Assembly: GCA_008360975.2 (NCBI GenBank)
Contig: VLJF02000840.1
Coordinates: 558,001-622,000, forward strand
Source: Lichenostomus cassidix
Lineage: Eukaryota; Chordata; Aves; Passeriformes; Meliphagidae
Length of the DNA stretch: 64,000 nt
Direction: 5' to 3'
Below the pieces are notes generated by a model, which was not told where the DNA came from, did no database searches, and saw only the letters and a program-made list of their open reading frames with translations. Shown piece after piece: positions 46,381 through 57,754 of this stretch; position 1 is the stretch's first letter; the number at the start of each line of letters is the position of its first letter. A program made the translations under genes and the position numbers.

Positions 46381-46695
46381 TGCAGCAGAAGGAAGAGGCT
46401 GTTTGTGGTGAGAGTCAGAAGAGGGGGTCAGGTTCTGTCCTGGGGTGTCAAATCCAGTGGGGTCCTGTCCTGGGGGATCCTTGTTCATGGATGACACGTC
46501 TTGGATTCCTCTGTCCAGGGAAGGGTCTGTCCATCCCCAGTGTCCCCAGTGGGGCATTGTGATCTCTGGGGTGCCACAACTTGGGAAATGCTCCATCCCC
46601 TCTCTGTCCCCCTTAACAGCACCTCTTCAGATTGGGAGCCCCCAGTCCCCCTTTTGGAGCCCCAAGGTGCAGCCCCTTCCCCTCCAATCTTGCAG

Positions 46696-46846
46696 CCCCC
46701 CAAGGCCTTTCTGTGGGTGAGAAGCCCCCACAGGAGTGACAGAAACCCCCACAACCTCCCAAAACCACCACCCCTCACTCCCCCTGCAGGGCCTCAATGC
46801 TGGGAACCAGGATGAGGATGAGACCTTCCAGATGAAATACCTGTGA
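46696..46846 (+). other. Conserved exon-like module, copy 2
   Basis: 21-nt block 46696-46716 and terminal block 46790-46846 with acceptor CCCCTGCAG and frame GLNAGNQDEDETFQMKYL plus TGA. See copy 1 at 29161. Confidence 0.35.
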
Positions 46847-47019
46847 CCCCCCTGACTGTCCCTCCTCTGTCCAGAACATCCGAGGACCATTCTTCCCCCT
46901 CCCTCCAGCGCTGGGATGGAGAACTGGAGCTGACTTGAGAAGAGCAGCTTTTGCCAGCCCTGCTCTGGCCAGCCCCATGGGCAGCCAGGACCTGAGGCTC
47001 TCACCTGCCCCCTTGGCCC

Positions 47020-47830
47020 CCTTTGATTCTCACAGCTTTAGAGCTGCTCAAAGGTGAGAATTGTGTGGGGGAAAAGGCCTGGCTATGGTTTGCTCAGCCC
47101 TGCAAGAAGCACAGCAAGCCAACTGGAGCTCAAGCAGTGGCTCTGTGAGGGCATTTGATGGTTTTCAGAGCAGGGCTGGGTGGAAACCAACCGTGCAGGG
47201 GCAGCTGGGAGGGAACCAGTCCGGAAATGCAGCAATCGATCATTTTGTCCCTCTGGCCAAGGGACTGAGAGAGCCCCAGAACTCCTGCAAAGACAACAAC
47301 AATCTGCTCAACAACCTGGCCTGGACCATCCACCTTCCTGAACAAAACCTGCAGCCTTTTGAAATCTCCCTGAAGGAATGTTTGGGTTCTGGCTGTGGCT
47401 GCCAGATGAGAGGGAAGAGTGTGGAAATATTGATCAGGGGCTCAACACATGGATCCTGGGAACACAGGGGTGAGAGCAGGAGCAGGGAGTTCCCAGGCAG
47501 GGGAATTCATGGCAGGATGGAGGGGATTTATCAGGGAATCACACTCTGAGGGACACACGGGCATTTCCACAGATTCCTGTGCAGTGGTCCAAGGATGGAC
47601 AGAACTGTTCCTTTTTGGGAGCAGAATCTATGGAAAGTAAATTAAGTGTCAGGGTGGCAACGAGGAAAATGGGAAGAGTACCTAAATATGGCCCACAGAA
47701 GTCTTCCTTGTGGGGTGCTGCTCTTCTGGGGTTGCTGCCCAGTAGACAGGGAAGAATTGCATGGACCTGTTGGACACTCAGGGAGATTCCACACTCTGTA
47801 TTATCCACAGCAGATGCTGCTGTGGGAAGC
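47020..47830 (+). repeat. Left arm of F/G inverted repeat, includes R1 (reverse)
   Basis: Pairs as reverse complement with about 51380-52220. R1 part at about 46990-47435. The similarity between the two flanks continues outwards through the exon-like modules and promoter blocks of F and G. Confidence 0.7.
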
Positions 47831-47901
47831 ACCAATGGGCACCTAAAGGGAGCCATAAAGTCTTGTGGCTCTGGATGGACCTCCTCTTGAAGGTCAGGAT
47901 T

Positions 47902-48101
47902 TTTTCCTTCCTTCCTTCCTTCCTTCCTTCCTTCCTTCCTTCCTTTCCTTCCTTCCTTCCTTCCTTCCTTCCTTCCTTCCTTCCTTCCTTCCTTCCTTCC
48001 TTCCTTCCTTCCTTCCTTCCTTCCTTCCTTCCTTCCTTCCTTCCTTCCTTCCTTCCTTCCTTCCTTCCTTCCTTCCTTCCTTCCTTCCTTCCTTCCTTCT
48101 T

Positions 48102-48138
<37 letters not shown>

Positions 48139-48187
48139 GTCTGTGTCTGTCTGTCTGTCTGTCTGTCTGTGTCTCTCTCTCTCTCTC
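47902..48187 (+). repeat. Long CCTT microsatellite with CTCT and CTGT tails
   Basis: About 195 bp of nearly pure CCTT (roughly 48 units, one interruption near 47944), then CTCT and CTGT runs. The matching place in the D/E loop (about 31685-31705, reverse) has only about three such units, so it expanded after duplication. The SFLP-repeat reading frames across it are artefacts. Confidence 0.9.
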
Positions 48188-48189
48188 AG

Positions 48190-49213
48190 AACTTTTTTCC
48201 CATTTGTTGCCTAAGAGATGGGAAAGAGGAGAATTTAAGAGACAAAAAATGTAGCCAGGATGGGGAGGAGGGGGAAGGGGTGCAGTTTGCTGCAGTCTCT
48301 TAGCAGGGAGGTTTTCTCTTGGGAAGTGCAGAGATACGGTGAGACTTGGCTGGGGGTCAGGGGCTGGGCTCAGCCCTCTCAGCGCTCTCTTGCTCTCTTG
48401 CTCTCAGGGGGATGGCAGGAGAGATGTTTGTGCTCTTGGTGCTGGGCTGTGCCTGAGGGGAGAATTCACTGCTACTCCAGAGTTTTGTTCTTGACTGCTT
48501 CTCCTTACCATGGGTGAGCCTTTGCTCGTAAGAGCAGCTGTTGAACTGGGATGTTTCCAACACCCAACCTCACTGGGAGTGACCCTCACCATCTGCTTGG
48601 GTGCCTCAGGGGAAACCCAGGACCCTGACTGCCTTCCCTTCTCTGGAGGGAGTTTATCCTGGCTGCTTGCGGCAGGTCAGCTGCAGCTGCCCAGCCCTGC
48701 TGTTTTCCTGCCACTGTTGTGGCAGTTTTTTGTTAGACTTTCACTCAACACCCTGCATCTGCCCCAACCCCTGCGGCTCTTGCCAGGGCTTCAGAGTTCT
48801 GTCCACACTTTGTTTGCCACCCTGGGTGTGCTCGGCTCTGCTGTTCCAGCCCACTGCTCTGAGGATCCTGCTACAGTCCAGCTCACCACCCGCAGTGGCA
48901 CTCAGACCAGCTGCTCCCCGTGAGTTTCGCAAAGGAAGCCATTGTCTCTCATTCTCTGTCACCTGAGCCGCCATTGCCAGGTGGAGAGGCGGCTGAGCTC
49001 GCGCCACAGCGCCCCCTGCAGCCGCGGGTGAATCATTGCACCTGCCCAGCCCAGCTGGGAGCCAACAGCGCCCCTGCTGGCTGTGACTGTAACTGCACCG
49101 AATGGGGAAAGTGCTTGACAGCTGACAGAAGGCTGTTGTTGGGTTTCTGGTGGGACATGGTGCTCCCAGGAGTGGGAAGACATGGGGACCCAAGGATAGG
49201 GTCCCAGGGGAAT
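48190..49213. other. Part of the F/G loop, no gene seen
   Basis: Matches the reverse complement of about 30790-31680 in the D/E loop. Includes the GC-rich GCGCCCCCTGCAGCCGCG segment. The frame at 48510-48923 differs from its D/E counterpart by indels, so coding is unlikely. Confidence 0.5.
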
Positions 49214-49218
49214 GGTGG

Positions 49219-50109
49219 TGTCTTGGTTTGAAAGACAGGTGTCTGCCAAGAGAGGTTGAACCCCCCCCCCCTAGAACAGAGAATGTGATTTTTCTTTCCC
49301 TCCCTCTGAATTATTTAATTTTGTAAATCAAGGGCTTTCGGGCAAAGGTATGGGAAAAAAGGAATATCAGTTCTTTACTAGTATCTATAAACAAGCAATA
49401 ACAATAATAGCAACCACAACTAGAACCAGAAAACCAATAGCAGATAACTTGTGAGCTGCTGAGCCTTCTCCCGTGTGGTGTAATCACGGTTGCAAGCAGC
49501 AGGGGAGCTGTTGAGCTCCCGGCCGGGCAGGGCAGGTGCGATGACTCCTGAGCGGTGCAGGTGGCGCTATGGCGCAGGGTCAGGTCAGCCTCAGGCAGCT
49601 GGATGATGGCGGACAGGCTGAGAAAGCAGGCAGCCAGGCAGCTCGGAGCGGCAGGAGGCAGGGGTGGACGCCCGCTCCCTCCCAGCTAGCAGCGAGGTAG
49701 GAAGGATTTCTGCAGTCACAGCAGACGCCGCGGTCTCGTGCGGCAGAAGGCAGAGGCAGGCAGCAGAGGCAGCCGGACTCTCCCGGCGGCAGCTGCGGGA
49801 AAACGCAGCCCGGGGAAAACGCGCCCTTCCCAGTGGGAAGAAAAAGTTGAATCAAAGCTCACTCAACCAGGAGAAAAGAAAAACAGGGCACAGTTGGATT
49901 TTCCGCTGGTAGCAGCTGGAAAGGAAAGAGAGAGCACCCTCTCCTCTCAGCGTCCGAGCCACGAGAGAGCGTTCCCAGGGCTGGCTCTTCCCTTACCGTG
50001 CCCTGCCCAAAGCCCAGCTTTTGTCTTTTACAAAAGACTTGATCGTTCTAAACATCTAACTATTTGTTGCTTAGTAAAAGGAATGGGAAGAAATTCTCAA
50101 CCCCCGACA
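49219..50109. mobile_element. LTR family 2, copy 2 (solo LTR)
   Basis: 891 bp, TGTCTTGGTTTGAAAG to CCCCGACA, with 5-bp duplications GGTGG (49214-49218 and 50110-50114). It is the uninterrupted version of 18717-20418. It sits at the gene-side end of an orphan promoter. Confidence 0.8.
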
Positions 50110-51124
50110 GGTGGTTAATGGAATATGGGTTCTGAGGAGATGGGGTGCAGGGAATGCAGGTGCCATGGGGATGGGGCATGGATGCGGGGGTTCCAAAGAT
50201 GGCATTCACAGGGGATCATGGGCTCCAGGGATTTGGGATGCAGGTCACAAGGTTGGGGCTGGTGGGGGAATGGGGGCATAGGGGAATAGGACCTCCCATT
50301 AGAATGGGAGGTTCTGGGGGAATGGGGGACTCATGGGATGAGATCAAGGGGATTGGGGATTTTGGGAAATGGGAATCCCAGGATGGGGATCCAAGGGAGA
50401 CGGGACATAAAGAATGGGGGTCCCATGGTTGGGTCCCAGGGGAATGGGGGTCCCAGGGACTGGCAGTGGCTGGGTGGGCATGTGGGTCACAGCTCCTTCC
50501 TTCAGTGCCTCAGATTTTGGGATGACCAGGGTCTGCTGCAATCCCCCAGGTGCTCCTGCCCTGGAGGCCACCCAGGATGGTTCCAGGTTGCTGCAGGACT
50601 GTGCCCCCAAACCCGGGGCATTTTCCTCTTTTATTTCTTTCCTTATTTTCCTCACTTTCACACCTCATGCCCCACTCTCGTCCCCTCCTAGTTCCTGGCC
50701 CAGCAATCCCAGGGAACCCCTGAGCAGGGAACAGACTGGGGGGACCACAGGGAGAGGGAAAAGTGGGGCTGGCAGGCTGTGAATGATGAGGGTGTCTGGT
50801 TGTGCCCCCCAACACTTTCACTTCTCTTTCCTTCAGCATGAGGAAGAGGCCATTTGTGCTGAGAGTCAGACATGAAGGTGCTTCTGTCCTGGGGAGCACA
50901 TCCAGGGGGGTCCTGTCCTGGGGCAAAAAGGGCTCTTCTGGTTTGGTGACACATCTGGGTGGAGGTCTGGTCATGGGGGGTCCTTGCTCTGGGGGTGACA
51001 CATCCTGGGAGATCGCTGTCCCAGACTTGGCACATCCTGGGCACTCCTGTCTCAGTGGAGTCCTGACCACCCCCCTGTCACCTGTGGGGCACTGTGACCT
51101 CTGAAGTGCCCCAACTTCAGACAT
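50110..51124 (-). promoter_or_regulatory. Orphan FCRL-type promoter region 1 (no gene body)
   Basis: In reverse orientation this contains the distal block with the ISRE-like GGAAAGAGAAGTGAAAGTG (50813-50831) and the promoter minisatellite (50115-50470). Where a proximal block and signal-peptide exon should follow, the sequence runs into the LTR at 49219-50109 and then unrelated loop sequence. It implies a ninth gene copy whose body was lost. Confidence 0.5.
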
Positions 51125-51379
51125 GCCCTATAATGACCTTGCCTGGACAATGGCAATTCTCAGACTAAATTGGATTGAATTTCCTTATTCCCAATTGGTT
51201 GAGACGAAATTATGCATCCATAGGATACAAGTAAAATGCTTTTCCCACACCATTTTTTACGAGTAAAAGAAAAAAACTCAGCCAAATCAAACTGACAAAG
51301 ATAAAATGGCCTGGTTTATAGGATCCTTTTGAGGGTTGGTCTCCAAACAAGTCACTCACAATAAAAACAAAAAGAAATC
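51125..51379. other. AT-rich part of the F/G loop
   Basis: Reverse complement of about 30290-30545 in the D/E loop. No gene. Confidence 0.5.
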
Positions 51380-52220
51380 ACAAAGCACTGAGACTATATG
51401 GTTTGCTTTAGGACTCCATCCATGCATCCCACAGCAGCATTTGCTTTGGATAGTACGGAGTGTGGAATCTCCCTGAGCGTCCAACAGGTCCATGAAATTG
51501 TTCCCTGTCTGCTGGGCAGTAACACACCGTATAAGGAAGGCTTTTCTTAGGCCATATTTATAAACTCTTCCCATTTTTTCTCTTTCACACCCTGAGACTT
51601 GATTTATTTCCCATGGATTCTGCTCCCAAAAATGGAATAACTCTTTCCATCCTTGGACCACTGCACAGGAATTTGTGGAAATGCCAGTGTGTCCCTCAGG
51701 GTGTGATTCCCTGGTAAATCCCCTCCATCCTGCCATGAATTCCCCTGCCTGGGCACTCCCTGCTCCTGCTCTCACCCCTGTGATCCCAGGATCCATGTGT
51801 TGAGCCCCTGATCAATATTTCCACACTTTTCCCTCTCATCTGGCAGCCACAGCCAGAACCCAAACATTCCTTCAGGGAGATTCCAAAGGGCTGCAGGTTT
51901 GAGACAGAAAGGAGGAGGCTCCAGGTCAGGTTGTTGAGCAGATTGTTGTTGTCTTTGCAGGAGTTCTGGGGCGCTCTCAGTCACCTGGCCAGAGGGACAA
52001 AATGATCAATTGCTGCATTTCCGGACTGGTTCCCTCACAGCTGCCCCTGCATGCTTGGTTTCCACCCAGCCCTGCTCTGAAAACCATCAAAGGCCCTCAC
52101 AGAGCCACTGCTTGAGCTCCAGTTGGTTTCTGTGCTTCTTGCAGAGCTGAGCAAACCACAGCCAGGCCTTTTTCCCCCACACAATTCTCACCTTTGAGCA
52201 GCTCTAAAGCTGTGAGAGTC
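51380..52220 (-). repeat. Right arm of F/G inverted repeat, with R1 copy
   Basis: Reverse complement of about 47020-47830. R1 (about 51820-52290) points towards gene G. Confidence 0.7.
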
Positions 52221-52398
52221 AAAGGGGGCCAAGGGGGCAGGTGGGAGCCTCAGGTGCTGGCTGCCCCTGGGGCTGGCCAGAGCAGGGCTGGCAAAAGCTG
52301 CTCTTCTCAATTCAGCTCCAGTTTTCCATCCCAGTGCTGGGGGCAGGGGGCAGGATGGTCCTCGGATGTTCTGGACAGAGGAGGGACAGTCAGGAAGG

Positions 52399-52455
52399 TC
52401 ACAGGTATTTCATCTGGAAGGTCTCATCCTCATCCTGGTTCCCAGCATTGAGGCC
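52399..52455 (-). other. Conserved exon-like module, copy 3
   Basis: Reverse-strand copy of the terminal exon-like block, frame GLNAGNQDEDETFQMKYL plus stop. In the inverted half of the F/G palindrome, upstream of gene G. Confidence 0.35.
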
Positions 52456-52864
52456 CTGCAGGGGGAGTGAGGGGTGGTGGTTATGGCAGGTTGTTGGGGT
52501 TTCTGTTACTCCTGTGGGGGTTTCTTACCCACAGAAGGGCCTTGGGGGGCTGCAAGATTGGAGGGGAAGGGGCTGCACCTTGGGGCTCTGAAAGGCAAAG
52601 GGGGGCTCCGAAATTGAAGAGGTGCTGTTAAGGGGGACAGAGAGGGGATGGAGCATTTCCCAAGTTGTGGCACCCCAGAGATCACAATGCCCCACTGGGG
52701 ACACTGGGGGTGGACAGAGCCTTCCCTGGACTGGAGATTCCAGGATATGTCACCCCCAGAACAGGGACCCCCCAGGATGGGACCTCCCTGGATGTGCTGC
52801 CCCAGCAATGAACCTGCCCCCCTCTTCCAACTTCCAGCACAAACAGCCTCTTCCTTCTGCTGCA

Positions 52865-52884
52865 GGAAAAGGAAAATGAAAGTG
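52865..52884 (+). promoter_or_regulatory. ISRE/IRF-like element upstream of gene G
   Basis: GGAAAAGGAAAATGAAAGTG, 690 bp upstream of the gene G ATG. One base differs from the core of the others (AATGAAAG). Confidence 0.45.
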
Positions 52885-53460
52885 TTAGGGGGGACACAGC
52901 CAGACAACCCATCCCCTAGCATACCCCCCTATCCCTCCCCGAAAACTCTGCACTCCCATTTTCCCACTCCCTAGGGTCCCCCAGACCTGTTCCCTGCTCA
53001 GCTGCTCCCTGGGATTACTGAGCCAGGGACTGGGATGGGTGCCAGGTGGGGGTAGTAGCGTGAAAATGCGGAAAACAAGAAAAGAAAAGAAATAGAGAAA
53101 GGCAAAATCCTCACTTGTTAATGGCAAATCCCTGGAGTACATTGGAGACCTTCAGTGTCCTCATGAGATGCCCCCCAAGCACCCACCATTTCCCCCACAC
53201 CCCTGTCCCTGGGACCCACACGCCATGACTCCAATCCATGGTTGCCATGTTCCCCTGGGACCCCCATCCTTGAACCCCCCTGCATGGGGACCCCCAATCC
53301 CCAGACAGCCATTCCCTGTGAGTCCTCCTCCTCAGGACCTCCATTCCCTGAAGCCCCATTGCCCCGGGACACCCATCCTGTGCTACCCACATCCCCTGAG
53401 CCCCCCACGCCTGGGAACACCATGTCCCCATCATGTCCCCATCATACCCCCACCCTGCCC

Positions 53461-53530
53461 CCACCAAGGGCCACCCACTTGAAGATGAGATGTGACCTCG
53501 CTTCCTTCCCCTTAATCCGAAGAGCCACCA
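53461..53530 (+). promoter_or_regulatory. Proximal conserved block of gene G
   Basis: Carries CTCGCTTCCTTCCCCTTAAT and ends 44 bp before the start codon. The E-box-like site is lost (CACTTG). Confidence 0.4.
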
Positions 53531-53573
53531 CCCAGAGGACAGGTGGCCCCAGCAGTGTTTGACAGCCAGCCGG

Positions 53574-56500
53574 ATGGCTGAGGACACCGGGATGGCTGGG
53601 AAGGTGGCACTGCTCCTGTGGGGTGAGTGCCCTGGGCACAGGCCTGATGCCCCAGGGATGGCCCTGGTGAGGCAGAGAGTGGGGGGGGTGGGGCACAGGG
53701 GGGCTGTGGGGTCCCCTGAGGTCCCCAATGCCAGCAGAGCCAGTCTGTGGGGGTGAAGACTGGTGTGACTTGGTTGTGGAGTGTGGAGAGGAACAGGGGG
53801 ACGGAATTTGGGGACGGTAATGCAGGGACAGAGACAAGAGGACAGGCACCATGAGGTGGTGGGGACAAGAGCTTTGGGGCTGCTGGCACTGCTGTCTCGG
53901 CCTGCCCACAATGTCCCCACGTCCTGCATCAGCCTGGAGTGGCCACAGTGTCCCCATCCCTGAGACATCCGTGTAACTCTGATGTCCCCACAGGCACAGT
54001 TTGGGGACACCCTTTGCCTGGGTGCAGCTGTCGCCTCGGGGCCACCCTAACCCAGCCCTGTCCTTTCTCCCTTCCAGCCCAGACCCCCAGCCTCGCTGGT
54101 GAGTCCCCAAGGGATGCCATGTCCCCACCCCGCTGTCCCCGACCCTGTGCTGGCGCTGGCAGGCTGGTGTCCCCTGTCACCTGCAGGTGCCCAGACCACC
54201 CAGCTCCTTGTGGAGCCTCCCTGGACACCAGCAGTGCTGTGGGACGGAGTGACACTGACCTGCCAGGGCTTGGGGACACCCAATGCCACAACCTGGTACA
54301 AGGATGGGAGGCGTTGGTGGCATAAGGGATCCAACCACCTCACTGTCAATGGGATTGGCACCTACAGATGTGACAGACCCAGCACTTGGCTCAGCCCCTC
54401 TGTGAGAGTCTTAAATGGTGAGGGGTAAGATGGGGATGGTGTTTCCCCCTGAGGGCTCTGAGGGCTCTGGGTGGCCTTGCACCCCTCAGTGCCCCCTGGA
54501 GCCCCCTGGTGTGACAGGACCCCCCTGTCCCACAGACTGGCTGGTGCTGCAGGTGCCAGTGCGGGTGCTGCTGGAGGGGGACACGGTGACACTGCGCTGC
54601 CGGGTCTGGAGGGACAAGTCGGTCACTGGATTGCACTTCTATCGTGAGGACAAAGATCTGGGAGAGCCTCTCCATGGGACCGAGCTGTCCCTGTCCCCCC
54701 TGCAGCTGCACCACAGTGGCAGCTACCGGAGTGGAGGATGGGTGGGCATCGGGCATACACGGTGGAAGAAGTCAGAGTCGGTGACAGTGACAGTGTACGG
54801 TGAGAAATCCCAAAGCCACACCTGATAGCCTGACACTCCCACATCCAGCACAACCTACCCTGAGACCCCAATACAGAAAATCCCAAAACTCCCACAGCCT
54901 CTCACCTGCAGATGCCAAGTCACAGTCCCAAACTCCCCCCCGTCTCCTTCCCAGAGCTCTTCTCGGTGTCGGTGCTGGAGCTGGAGAGCCCCCACTCAGC
55001 CCACCGAGGGGTCCCCCCTGAATCTCAGCTGCCTCAGCACTCTGTCGCTGTTGAGCAGCTAGCAGAGTAATGAAAGCACCAGTTCTCAGTGGCAAGAAGG
55101 AATGACCTTTATTGTTTTGATTTCATCACATATATAGAGTTCTCAAAAGTCACCCAGATTGGTCAGTCAGAAGCCTTCCCCCAGGCCTGATTGGCCAGGC
55201 CTGCACTGTCCAAGCTCTGGGACACTGCTCCAACAACACCCAAACTTTATCTTTATTTACAAAACACAAGAAGAGTTCCTGTGGGAAAAACCTGTGCTAG
55301 CCACAGCACCCCCAGCCCCCTGCGGCTCCGAGCCCCCCTCCTGCACCTCTTCTACCAGGACAGGCAGTTGCTGGGGGGCACGAAGGGGTCCCCGCAGCTC
55401 CTGCTGCCCGCCGTGGGGGTCTCCCACTGGGGCAGTTACAGCTGCGAGGTGCGCTCCGAGGGGGGGGCCATGCGGAAGAGCAGCGCCCGGCTCCGTGTCA
55501 CGGTGCACAGTGAGTGCGGGGATGGGCACGGCAACCCCCACAGCCTCCCCGGGTACCCCAGAAACAACTGGGGTCTCCCATCTCCCCAGACACCTTTTCC
55601 GGGTCCCCACATCACTGCCCTTTATCCCCTCATTCCTCTCCTGGTGCCCTGCTCGGGTACCTCCATCACTTCCTGGGTCCATTCATCTATTCCCGCTTCT
55701 CTCCCAGGTTCCCTCATCCTTCACCGAGTTCCCTCTCCCTTTCCCGGGGTGCACCCACCCCTCTCTGAGGTCAGCCCATTGTCCCTTGGTCCTCCCGTCT
55801 CTGTCTGGGTCCCCACAGCCCTCCGTCTGTTCCCCCCATTCCTCTCCAGGTTTCCCCTCCGTGAATCTCCCATACCTACCTGCAGTGCCTTTCCAAGCCT
55901 ACCCCAATCTCCAAACTGCCCTCTTCCTCACTGGGGTCCCCACCCCTCTCTGTCCCTTCCTGTGACCCCCGCTGTCCCCTTGGGTCCCCTCCTACAGGGA
56001 TGCCAGTATCAGGGGTGTCACTGTCGGCACAGCCCCCCAGGTGATCGTCTGGCACTGAGCTGCGCGGTGGCCACGGGGACAGGTCCTCTGTCCTTCTCCT
56101 GGCACCAGGAGGGCTCGGGGGCACTGCTGAGCATTGACCCCCGCTTGGAGCTGGGCAAGGCTGGGGACAAGGATAGAGGCCACTACCACTGCCGGGCCAG
56201 AACCGGGTCAGCATGGTTGAGAGTGACCCACTGATTGTCACCCTCCTGGCTGAGTGGGACGCTCGGGATTGGGGTGACCCCAAACACGGCATCCTCCATC
56301 CCACCCGTCCCATCCTCATCCCCTCCGTCTCCCTCCCCCCGCACCCTGTTCCAGCCCTTCCCCCAGCCTCAGCCCCGTCTCTGTCCCCGCAGTGCCCGTG
56401 GCCAATGCCACCATCACCCCTGGCCCCCCGGCACTCCAGGTGCACACAGGTGACCCCGTGACCCTGTGCTGCTCGGTGCAGCTGGGCTCAGCACCTGTCA

Positions 56501-57472
56501 CCTTCACCTGGCTGCGCGACGGCCGGGAGGTGGCCCAGGGTCCCCTCCTGGAGCTTAGGGACATCGATGTGGGACATTCTGGCACCTACCAGTGCATGTC
56601 CACCAACCAGCTGGATGAGCACCGTGTGTTCCGAGTGCTCAGCCCAGAGCTGGCTCTGGAGGTGACACCGCAGGAACACTGGGGCACAGGTGGGGTCATA
56701 TGGGGTCACCGGGGGGTTCAAGACTCCTGAGGTGAGTGGTGACCCTGATGTGTCACCCTCTCTTTCCCCAGCAGTGGCTGTGAATGTCGGCAGGACCCTC
56801 CTGTACCTGGTGCTGCTCCTGGCTGTCATCGGGGGCTGTCACTGGTGGCACCGCCCGGGTGGGTGACAGTGGGGGGGTTGGCGTCCTGGAGTGAGGGGAA
56901 ACCCCGAGAGTGTTGGGAGAGACGGGGCAGCACCCAGAGCTCCTGAGCTGGAGGAAACTGAGCCCCCAGGGACCTTGGCTGGGGTTCATGAGGGGACTGA
57001 GGGGAATTTGATGGGTCTTGGTTGTGCTCCAGGGGGTATCTCTGGGTGGCATTTGAGGAATATTGGGGTGGCACTGGGAGATCTTTGGGGGTTTAGGGAG
57101 CTCTTGGAGTTTCGTGCAGTGATGCTGGGGGTTATTTCAGGGGTCCTGTGTAAGTTTCGAGGCTGTCCCTCCCTGCCTCTCCCTGCCAGGCTTGGGGCTC
57201 AGAAGCTCAGGATGTCGGGGGCATTGGGGGTGTTGGGGACACTGCGGTGGTGCAGAACTTCATGGGGTTCAGGTGTTCCTGGCGTCCAGGGGGGAATCAG
57301 TGTTCAGTGGGAATCGGGGCTGCAGTGGGGATTTGAGGGTCCCGTGGGGATTTGGGGGTCCCGTGGGTGGTTGGAGCTCCCAAGGTCCCAGGAAGGTTCA
57401 GGGGTCTCGGGAATCCCACAGTCACCTCCTCCCCTTTTCCTTGCAGCCTCCAGGAAGTCCCAGGACAGGTGA
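53574..57472 (+). pseudogene. Gene G: FCRL-like activating-type receptor pseudogene (NxxR, short tail)
   Basis: Exons: 53574-53622, 54078-54098 (21 nt), 54187-54417 (D1), 54536-54799 (D2), 54955-55509 (D3, interrupted), 55998-56249 (D4), 56393-56689 (D5), 56775-56858 (membrane) and 57447-57472 (tail). D3 has a one-base insertion near 54990 and a 263-bp insertion at 55041-55303; the first in-frame stop is TAA at 55068. D4 lacks about 17 nt after AQPP, is shifted again near its end, and its GTGAGT donor is CTGAGT. D2 has lost its second cysteine (YRSGGW for YRCGGW). D5 and the membrane exon (AVNVGR, as in gene A) are open. The tail is ASRKSQDR then TGA, without ITIM. ATTAAA at 57569. The intact 3' half suggests recent loss, or expression of a form lacking D3 and D4. 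Confidence 0.85.
55041..55303 (-). mobile_element. LTR-like insertion inside the D3 exon of gene G
   Basis: 263 bp between direct repeats CAGCAC (55035-55040 and 55304-55309). The reverse strand begins TGGCTAGC, has a CTATATATG TATA-like box and AATAAA, and ends near GCGACAGA, as in a small solo LTR in antisense. The exon sequence resumes exactly after it. Confidence 0.7.
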
Positions 57473-57568
57473 GGAGGTGGCTCTGGCCATGACACCCCAT
57501 TCATCCTCCCAGCCCCAGGGGTCACAGGACCCTTTTTCCTCTTGTTGGACCCAAAACGCAGCTTATTG

Positions 57569-57574
57569 ATTAAA
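57569..57574 (+). promoter_or_regulatory. Poly(A) signal of gene G
   Basis: ATTAAA, 97 bases after the stop, homologous to 1415-1420 of gene A. Confidence 0.55.
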
Positions 57575-57754
57575 CCGGGAGAAATGGGGTTTGTTTTATC
57601 AGCTCTGTCTGTTCAGCTCGGGAAGGAGGAGGGTCCAGGTCAGGCTGTTGAGCAGATCCTTGTGGGATTTGCAGGATTTTTGGGGCTCTCTCAGTCCCTT
57701 GGGGAGGGTGACAAAATGATCAATTGGGGCATTTCTGGACTGGTTCCCTCGCAG

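Noticed and set aside
47865..48254. Long repetitive frame with SFLP repeats
   Set aside because: Translation of a CCTT microsatellite; all three frames are open by composition.
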